In this document: positions 55,655 through 64,000 of the stretch, one piece after another
Layout: each line of letters starts with the position of its first letter
How positions within the stretch are numbered: position 1 is the first letter of the stretch
Source: Ostrinia nubilalis
Taxonomy: Eukaryota; Arthropoda; Insecta; Lepidoptera; Crambidae
Length of the DNA stretch: 64,000 nt
Direction: 5' to 3'
NCBI RefSeq assembly: GCF_963855985.1
Contig: NC_087100.1
Span: 4,623,001-4,687,000, forward strand
Made by a program: the position numbers and the translations under genes
The notes under the pieces: generated by a model
Seen by the model: only the letters and a program-made list of their open reading frames with translations
Database searches by the model: none
What the model was told of the DNA's origin: nothing

Positions 55655-55656
55655 TA

Positions 55657-57340
55657 TACCTTGTCTCGGTGAATAAATGATCTTTTATCTTTTTTCTTAT
55701 CTTATCTTATCAGTAATGAATATCTTTTTGATCTTTATTTAAAGACATTTTATTGTGTAAAGTTTTGGATCAAACGAAATGTTTCTTACTTGCTGGCAAA
55801 ATGGTTAGCAAGCACTTAACAATTAAGTCCTAATTGCAGAAGAAACATTCTTAGAGCTACTTCAAAACAATTGCTACTCGTGGTCACTAGCCATTCTCAT
55901 TAGCACGCCACAGTGCCAGGCTACAGCGTCTAGCATAATAATGCAGGAAGAAAATTACCTAGACAAAACGCTATCCTAAAAATAACTTTAAGGGCCTGTT
56001 TCAAGTTAAAAATGTTTCTATCTAAAAATAAAGGATGCTGAGGCTTCGGTACATAAATAGGAAGTGGCCCGGTGAAACGAACTCTTCAGAAAGTTCAACA
56101 AACTTAATGAAAATTCTTCTTCGCCGTCAAAACGTTTTCCTTTACCTACCAGAAACACTATACAGTGGACCATTTATCTCAAATATTTCAGGCTCTTCAA
56201 TGACGAAGGGTAAAAAGATATCTGAGATTTTACAATCTACCATCATTACTTCCCCGTCACAAATTTCCCTCAAAATCGACCCTCGAAGAAGGAATTTATA
56301 TACAGGGTCATATCTTCCCCAATTTGCATACAAGTCAATAGCATTATGAGACCCACGTCACAATAGAACGTCATTATATGTGATATTGTCATATTTCGTT
56401 GTCACAAAGTCGAAAATCTCGCTTTTATAAAGCATTTCTACTGTCTCGGGAATAAATGATCGTTTACTTTGAAATGGGACTCGTTTCCTTAATGCAAAGT
56501 AGGGTTGGTACTTGTTGGGAATTACTTTTAGTCCCGCAGAGTTGTTTTATAACCACATTTTAGTATTTGCGGAGTTCTTCGTACTGTTTCGGAGTTTAAT
56601 TCGAAACGGTGGATGCTTTAGGCAATATTTTAATCTTCAAGGGAAATATACTTCATCAGAATTGGTAGATGTCCGAACTGCCGCTTTATACCTATAGATA
56701 GATAGATAGACCAAGTAACATTGTAAGTACTGCGATTTGAAACCGTAATAACTTTGCTAGGTCACAAGTTCTTTCTAAACTTTTTTTAATAATGGGCAAC
56801 TTTATTTAAAATATTACTTACATACTTACATTTCTAAACTAGTTAGTTGTTGAGGATCGAAAATATGTCGGCGTGTTTTCATGAAAACCCGATGTTCCAC
56901 GTAAAACTGGATCACTGTTCATTACGGAATAAGCGTAAAGCTGTATGTACGCGATCTAACACTAATTTAGATTTTTTCGTGGAAAACTAAATCCCTTATT
57001 TTCACGGATGATGCCTAGTTTTTACCAGACGGCGCCGGAAGGAGGGTTATTTTTAAAAATTGTTTGTGTTGCGTCAGTTTTATAAAAAGATAAAAAATAA
57101 CCATCATTTAGTTTTAAGCCAAATCCTGCTCAGGGATTAGCACGTTTATCCTGTCCACACAACGACCACGATGTAAGCTGGGTTTAAACTCGAAAAAAGT
57201 GAAGCTTTATCATAAAAAGCTTAAAATAAATATATTTATTACCTAAGGCGTTTTTATTTTTATCCTGGTGGGTTAGGACGTTTGCTTTTGTACCTACTAA
57301 TAAAGATATGTTAGCTACGACACAGCCATTACATTTTACT
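55657..57340. other. Upstream flank, nothing recognised
   Basis: AT-rich, with a (GATA)n run near 56696-56710. Overlapping open frames at 56035-56349 and 56142-56333 show no family resemblance. A 5' untranslated exon of the RASD-like gene could lie here but cannot be identified. Confidence 0.45.
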
Positions 57341-57556
57341 TAATATTATAAAGCTGAAACGTTTGTTTGTTTGTTGCGCTTGAACGCGCTAATCTCAGGA
57401 ATTATCTTCGATTAAAAAAAAACTGTGTTGGATAGCGCATTTATCGAGGAAGGCTATTAACATCACCCTGCAGCCAATAGGGGCGAAGCAGTAAAGAAAA
57501 ACGGGAAATATTATTCAACCCATTTTCACGCATACGAAGTCGCTGGCAGAAACTAG
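57341..57556 (+). mobile_element. Helitron-like repeat (sense)
   Basis: Starts TAATATTATAAAGCTGAAAC, (GTTT)n, 'GAACGCGCTAATCTCAGGAA', ends 'ACGAAGTCGCTGGCAGAAAC'TAG. Same family as 26209-26432. Confidence 0.65.
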
Positions 57557-58314
57557 TCTCATATACAAATACAATACCACCGTCTACAATCACCAGACAC
57601 ATCTACTTAGTTATGTAGCTAAAATTACTGTCACATGAGTGAATTATCTACTAACTAACTTGTTAATTAAGCGTTGATAATAATATATGCAGCTGGTAAT
57701 TTTGCGAAGCGCCATAGTTCGTGCCTCGTGCTTATAGCGTGACTTCCCTTTGACAATAATTACTAAGTATTGTCGGAACCAGTTAGTACCTACGTACTAC
57801 AATTAGTACATATTGCTTTACAACATTATGTTTACAGCTGTAACGTAACGACAGCGGCATATTGAGCTAAATGCTAAGACATTTTTGTAGTTGTGATATG
57901 TATCTGGATTTCACAAAATAAATGATGTGGTAGCGGTGTTCAGGTAAAATTACTCGTAATTACGTAAACGTAATTATTCGTATTGCGAAATAACATTCGC
58001 AGTCAAAATATTGCATTTCATTTTAACAACACACATAATATGTTTCTTTTTCGGAAACACTTCTAAAATCCAGAACATTCACGGTATTTTTCCACTGAAT
58101 TTTTGAAATCTCTGTGAAAAATATTCCTAACATTTAAAACATTCTAGACTATAATACTTATTATAACTTTGAAATTGTACGTCTCTAAAATTACAATAAA
58201 CCTGAGTGTACAAGGTCATTAAATAACCAAAACCTTGGCTAAAGTAGGCAATTTATACCAACAAACATTGATGCACTCCCGCAGGTGACAGTATAATAGG
58301 GTCTCGATACCGGC

Positions 58315-58802
58315 TAGGGTTGCCATCGACCCGGGTTTTCCAGGTTTGTCCTAGATTTATCCTAGATATAAGAGTCAGGCGTGGTTTTCAAAATCTAATC
58401 AGAGTACCTGATTTATTCCAAAATAACTAAGCTGTATTATTTTTATTTTAGCAGTAGTTTATTATACCTACTACTGTATGTTGTACAATATTTTCCGCAT
58501 GATTAGCCCAGAATCATGCCAATTTTTCACAATGTTACCGGAAAATTTCAATCTATGTGGCATTTTTCCCAAATATAGAGATAAAAAGAATCAATTAATC
58601 TTTCTTAAAAAATGAGTTTGCTACTTTGTAATGATTTGGTGTCTCCGCGAATCGAGACCTACAATGTCTCTAAAATAAATTTGTTACGCGGTCTTATGCG
58701 AACGTCAACTAAGACGTACCTAAGCCGTTCAAGTTTACGTATTAGGTAGATCAAAATAGCAAGTGTAAGTTTAGTGTTTTTGATAAATTAATAGCAACCC
58801 TA
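58315..58802. mobile_element. Possible TIR element with TAGGGTTGC ends
   Basis: TAGGGTTGCCATCG at the left and GCAACCCTA at the right are inverted. The 8-bp flanks ATACCGGC and GTACTAGC match at 5 of 8, so a hAT origin is only suggested. Confidence 0.35.
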
Positions 58803-61795
58803 GTACTAGCAATACCTCGTTTGTACCGCTACAGCGAGTTATCACGTCCCGTCTATGGTCCCATTATAATAGGCGATATCAGCTCCATTCTGCCGGCGAT
58901 GCAGTTCCGAACTACCACCTTTTGTGCTAACTCGCCGCATTAAACTTTAATAGGCTAAAGTTCAACATTATATCTATGTAGAATTAAAGTATATAATGGA
59001 AGTTTAATAAGCTCACAACAATGTTATGTGTATTTTACCACCTGCCTTGCAGTTGTTGCTTAAACGTGTTAAGTAAAAGTTGATTACTTTTATTCAGTAG
59101 GTAAGATTCAGTAGTGTCAAATAACATCCCCAATTCCCCCGTAGATACGCAAGTGTTACAAAAGTATATTTTGAAAATATGAATGACATCATAATACCCT
59201 GATTTCAATAAAATATTATAAAATATCATAATAGGAAGGTGATAAGTGATTTTAAAACATGTTTTAACTATCATAGAAGTATTTATTTATGTTATAACAG
59301 ACATATTTCCTGTTAAGCTAAGATTTTCATCATTTAGTAGGTATGTAACTTTAAGCAAATAAATAATTTAAATCTCAGATAATATTCATTCACCACAAAA
59401 TCACAAAAGTCTTGATAGTGAGTGAACTTCGAGAATGAAATAAATAAGTTCATGAGTTGTGAAACGCAGTAAATTATTAAACTCGACAGTAACTTATTAC
59501 TGATAGAACGACTTCACTGAACCGATACCACGTCAGGGAACAACAACAAAGCGTTTGCTTCCAAGTAAGTGTACAATGACACAAAGTTTATTGGAATTCC
59601 AACTGTATAGGCTGTGCCATTTTAACTGGTTATATTGTTATTCAACTACGATAGATTTCTATTGAAATATAATAATTTAAACAAGTTACATTGTATTATC
59701 AAGAATAACCAGCTGTTTATGAAGTTGTTTGGTAAAGTAACAATGTAACTATAATGTTCTATAGTTTGTAAAATCATGGAACCAATAAATAATCGAGTAT
59801 TGAGTATTATGTCGTTTGCAAAATAATATTTGTACCAATATTATATCTAAGTATATTGTAGAAGCATCTGTTTCAATACATTGTTACTCCAACGAAACTA
59901 TCGTACATTACAATGTCATAATGTGCGCTACCTTTGCAAAAACTTTTGTAAGAATTTGTGAATCCTGAGTGGGAAGTCGTTATTGCTAGAGTAAAACTAC
60001 TTGACACATGTCTGTGACCGGCAAAAACAAATTCAATGTCGTGTGTCAGCTTTCGTATTTGTTTGGAAGAAATAATTGGCACGGAGTTCAGAGCTCGGCT
60101 ATTGAAGAGAAATATAATGGTAACACGATGGCTCTACCGCCGACCAAACAGCAGCGATACTCGGAAGTTCACATCTCGCTTTGTACAGCGCTTTCGAACC
60201 GGAATATTTTAAGTTTAATAAGCGCAGCGCGCAGCGAGGAGAATATATTTCTGCATGTTACTGGATAAAGGAACCGATGAAATAAAAAGTGTTGCTGATT
60301 CGGATTAAATAAATGTTTTAACATTTTACTTTATTTTGAGTTCTAGTATTGTTCAAATAGGTGTAAGAGTAAAGTTTATTGAGATTTCATTGAGATTTTT
60401 GTATCAAACCATCAAACTCCAAGCGGTCGCAAAAGACCGCGTAACAATTTATTTTTTCGATTCGCGGGGCTTGAAGGGTAGGTACATTATTATATGACAA
60501 TCTATAAAAAAACTAGAATTTTAGAAAATGCACGCTAAAATCTAGTGTAATTTGTATAATAAGTGGGTGAATAAAGGTTTCTAAGTTCCATATTATTTGA
60601 AGTAGGTACGAGTAGCCGTCGTCAGAGCTGTTGCGCTACATTAGACCACAGGCGGCGGTCGGTCGCATGCATTCTGGATGCTTTGGTTGCATATTTGGCG
60701 CTCGGGATACCGCGGAGCCACAAACTAGAAACAGAGGCCTTGTCAGTAACTGATAGCTACTGGTTACTGTGTATATAGGTTACTTTTATGATCCCTAAAC
60801 GGGTGAATACGGTGCCCTATGTACCGTATTGACATTCTTACGTCTACCATAGACAATTTTCTGAAAATACAGGAAGTGAGTTTTGGGAAGGTGAAAAAAT
60901 CACAACAGTAATGAAAATAATGGGTTTGGAAAGCAATGGGCTATTTTTTATTTGTGTTAAGTAGTTACGCTAATTAAAAATGCCTTTCTAAAGTTTAAAA
61001 TAAAAGTAAGTCGCGTACTGTCCATGTCTCTACTGCGTAAAGAAAGATGGGGAATACAAGCGCTCAACTGTACACATTACGCAATGATATCGGCTAAAAC
61101 AGCTGCTCAGGCCAAACATCGGTAATCGACTCTTGGCAAGTTTTAATAGGGCATTTTGCCGTTAGGCAACCCCCACGGAGCTAGGGGTGTCAAACAACAT
61201 TAATTATACGAATGAAATTAGTTAGCGTCAAAACGAAAGTTCACCGCCATTAAAAATAATGAGGCGTGTTATGGCTCCATACGGGCAATTGACGGTTTGC
61301 AAGCACTAATTTATTTAGTCTAGCCAGAATAAGATTGTTGATTTAGATTTTTTGATTTGAAGAAGTGTCTAAGTGCGCTGTCGCGTATTTTTTTGTAAAT
61401 TTTTGCTTAATAAATGGACGCTTAAAATATTTACAGAGTAGCCTACTTCCGCTAAATGCTTTACACATAGTACGTGGATATTTCGATAGATATAATAAAG
61501 CACAAAGTCATCTTGTGCGATGATACGAAACCTTCAGTTCACCTACGTATCCTCTCGCACTTGACTGGTTTTAATCGATTTTGAGACTATTCAATCGTAT
61601 GACATCCCTACGGGCGAATTCCCAAAACGCCCTGAGAAGAATGGACGAAGCTCCCATACTTAGGTATGTTGTCGGTTTTGAAGTAACGCTGGTCTTTCAC
61701 CCGCCTGAAATATCGCTTTAGAAATTTTTCTTCGGAAGCCTTTTAACATGAAGAATGTGTTAAGTTTCCGACAGCTTAAACTGTTAAATCATTTA
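58803..61795. other. Upstream flank, nothing recognised
   Basis: No repeat boundary or RNA gene seen. Open frames at 59035-59274, 59873-60082 and 60008-60268 (86 codons) have no recognisable domain and ordinary AT-rich composition. Confidence 0.45.
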
Positions 61796-61966
61796 AGCCT
61801 AGTCGCAGACTACCGATTTTTAGTCGGCCGATAGTTGGGCTCGATTCTAATTTGCATACATAAAGATTCAATCGGTGTAATGTGCGCACTTTCATACATA
61901 TCCATACTGATTAACAGCCCGACACAACTATCGTCCAAGTAAAAGTCGGTGGTCTGCGCCTAGGCT
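61796..61966. mobile_element. Palindromic MITE, about 171 bp
   Basis: AGCCTAGTCGCAGACTACCG and the inverse of AGCCTAGGCGCAGACCACCG are the ends; the arms continue through TAGTCGGCCGATAGTTGGGCT / AGCCCGACACAACTATCG. Target site unclear. Confidence 0.7.
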
Positions 61967-62481
61967 AAAATAAATAATTGATCTTTAATAAAATAACCTT
62001 ATTAAACTTCATGAACTATTTACCTAATATTACCAGAATTGGATTCAACATTGATAGCTAATTTTATTAACCGTACTCCATTGTTCTAATAAATCCAATA
62101 AGGCAATCGGGTCACTACTTTTAAGAATATTTTCTCAATTCCAATAGCGAGATAGAACTGATAGAGTAACTTATCTTTTTGCTCGCCGATGGCTGTTACA
62201 ATTCTTTTTCCTTATTTTCTACTTCTACTAGATCTTTGTTATTTAAGTGAAATTTTAAGCAGGTAGGTACACTTAAATTAGTTACTGACAAAAACAAGAC
62301 AGCTTACGTAGGTATCACAAAGTTATACAGTCAATTACGAAAACACAGCTTCAGGTTTCAGAAATAATGCAAAATGGCTCTGAAACCTCAAATTGGATTA
62401 AATTATACAGAAAGATGATTAGAAAGGTTAACTCTCTCGTGTATCAACGTAAAGAATGAGCTTTAAATTTTACTCATACTA

Positions 62482-62838
62482 CAGGGTGACTTTGAAACCG
62501 TTGGCATCCTTTTAAAACAAGACTCTAGTCATGAACATTCCTCCAAATATGAAACAAATCCAATGAGTTAAAATTTCAATATTTAAAATCTTGTCCAGAC
62601 TACAGCACATCTAGCATAATACTGTGGCATCTTATTTCGATGTATTAAGTATCATTTTGCAAAAAAATGTATTGTAAAATATGTAGTTTTAAACTCTTTA
62701 TAAGAGCACACTAATAGATACATAGTAAAAATAAGGTCAAAATATCTCATTGGATTTGTCTCATATTTGGGGAATGCACTTTGTATCAGGAGTAGAGTCT
62801 TATATTAAAAGGATGCCAACAATTTAAAAGTCACCCTG
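62482..62838. mobile_element. Palindromic TA-flanked MITE, 357 bp
   Basis: CAGGGTGACTTTGAAACCGT at the left and the inverse GTCACCCTG at the right. Arms share GGCATCCTTTTAAAA and CAAATATGAAACAAATCCAA. TA flanks (62480-62481, 62839-62840). A related fragment lies at 15925-16070. Confidence 0.82.
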
Positions 62839-62840
62839 TA

Positions 62841-64000
62841 AATGTATGATTAAACATAAGGTAAGTAATTAAATCCTTATATTCCCGAGGATGTCGGGTT
62901 GGGGTTAGACGACAGAACCCAATTGGCAATAAATTGGGCTCTGACATTCCTTGATATACTGCTCGCTTCAATGTTACAACAGAAATGTGATTAGTTAGCC
63001 TGGATTAATTGAAATAATTCAACATATTACAGACAGACACAAACATAGGTATGTACACAAATGTACGCCTACCATACATAGACGGCTAAAATCATAAACT
63101 TTTTGCTTAGCCGTAGTCGGATAAAAAGCTACGTAAACTTTAAAGCTCATAACATATCAAATTTTAAACAGTAGAGTTTGCATTCAACGCAAATATTTTG
63201 TTAATTAAAATAGGCAATCCATGAAATCGTTTCATTTATTGAAAACTATTTAATCTACGTCATGAAAATAAACTGAGCAATCATTTAGTTAACTGATTTC
63301 CACGAATTCCTCTATACTGAAGTTGTAATGAAATATTTTAACTCATGATAATAACATAAATATTATGTACTTTTTAGTTCTGATAAATATTTTAAAAAGC
63401 TCTATAATCAGTTCCTTAAAAGCATTATTTTATCTTCAAATATCTTTGATTCAAGTTAGCGCTTGTCAAACCACACCCAGCTTTCTAAATGATACGATTA
63501 TATGATTGGTTTTCAACTTAGGTGATCGGAAACAAGTTCTTATCATGAATCTTTGGGAAGCGTTACTTCAATTGCCCACGTAGCATGTAGAAATCAATGG
63601 ACCCAAACCCGTCCCCATCCCAAGAGGGAACAAGGGTCACAACGTAAAACAATTAGAGGGCCGAACCTCGGTGACTCAATCAAAGTTTATTATAACTGCG
63701 GACTTGAACCCTGTTTCGTTGGTAATAGGAATTATGTTTGTGATTGAGAAAACCGTTATGCCATATTTGTTGTAAATTATTAATTTAATAAGTATACCAT
63801 CGCATGACGTTTTAGTTATAGGCTATCGTGTTTGTTCACTCACAATAGATGCATAAAATATTAGAACGATGCAGTAAAAAGTTCTTTTACCCACAACGTG
63901 GAGGCTTTTTTCTACACCTGGAGAGTAATGATCAAGCCGAAGGTGGAAGCGAGCTTAACCCTAAGTAAAAATACTTTGTTTATGTACCTAGTTTTTCCTG
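62841..64000. other. Window end, nothing recognised
   Basis: AT-rich. The 64-codon frame at 63553-63747 has no recognisable domain. Confidence 0.45.

Noticed and set aside
1..64000. CRISPR arrays, viral insertions, rRNA
   Set aside because: Repeats are transposon ends or tandem satellites; no spacer-repeat pattern, no viral gene and no rRNA core sequence was recognised.

Overview
The window is AT-rich, intron- and transposon-dense animal DNA, almost certainly from a lepidopteran (moth or butterfly). The evidence is the repeat complement: Helitron-like repeats carrying the 'CTAGCTTTCCGCCCGCGGCT' end and a (TCTG)n tract, short antisense LINE 3' ends reading 'GGACGTCCACTGCTGAACAT', a tRNA-derived SINE, and many short TIR elements. 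No bacterial operon, CRISPR array or rRNA was seen.

One protein-coding gene can be supported. It is a RASD-family (Dexras1/Rhes-like) small GTPase on the minus strand, split into four coding exons over 46 kb: exon 1 at 54352-54695, exon 2 at 41569-41762, exon 3 at 10666-10846 and exon 4 at 8569-9019. The exons join in frame through canonical GT/AG sites into a 389-residue protein. It has all five G motifs (GSARVGKT, TPTIE, DTSGN, NKCD, ETSAKK), the RASD signature DTSGNHPFPAMRRLS, the RASD C-terminal block GVVAPNVRRPSIRTDLM and a farnesylation box CVIQ. It also has an N-terminal extension with four perfectly spaced SP[VL][KR] heptads. Introns are about 12.6, 30.7 and 1.65 kb.

The rest is introns, flanks and mobile DNA. 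Region by region: 1-945 is an array of TTTGACTA/TAGTCAAA motifs; 1054-2135 and 6693-7142 are hAT-type nonautonomous elements with perfect 8-bp target duplications; 2644-2788 is the first of six copies of a PIF/Harbinger-like MITE; 3240-3900 and 4811-5520 are retroelement debris; 8569-9019 is the last exon. Exon 3 at 10.7 kb sits between two direct MITE copies. The 30.7-kb intron 2 holds a Tc1/mariner-type MITE with long TIRs (13341-13858), a 177-bp tandem array (16091-16727), a tRNA-derived SINE (19703-19979), a 3.4-kb hAT transposon with a broken transposase and two internal palindromes (20041-23448), Helitron-like repeats, a CACCAAAATT-rich tract (30.1-31.6 kb), and inverted repeats at 37.3/38.4 kb. 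Intron 1 holds a TA-flanked palindromic MITE (42965-43228), a hAT MITE (44797-45217), a 2.5-kb TTAA-flanked piggyBac-like element with no transposase (45500-48000), several foldbacks and more MITEs. Upstream of the start codon, an 811-bp TIR element begins 149 bp from the ATG, and the remaining 8 kb has scattered MITEs but no recognisable coding exon.

None of the family assignments was checked by database search. They rest on motifs, terminal repeats and target-site duplications visible in the sequence.
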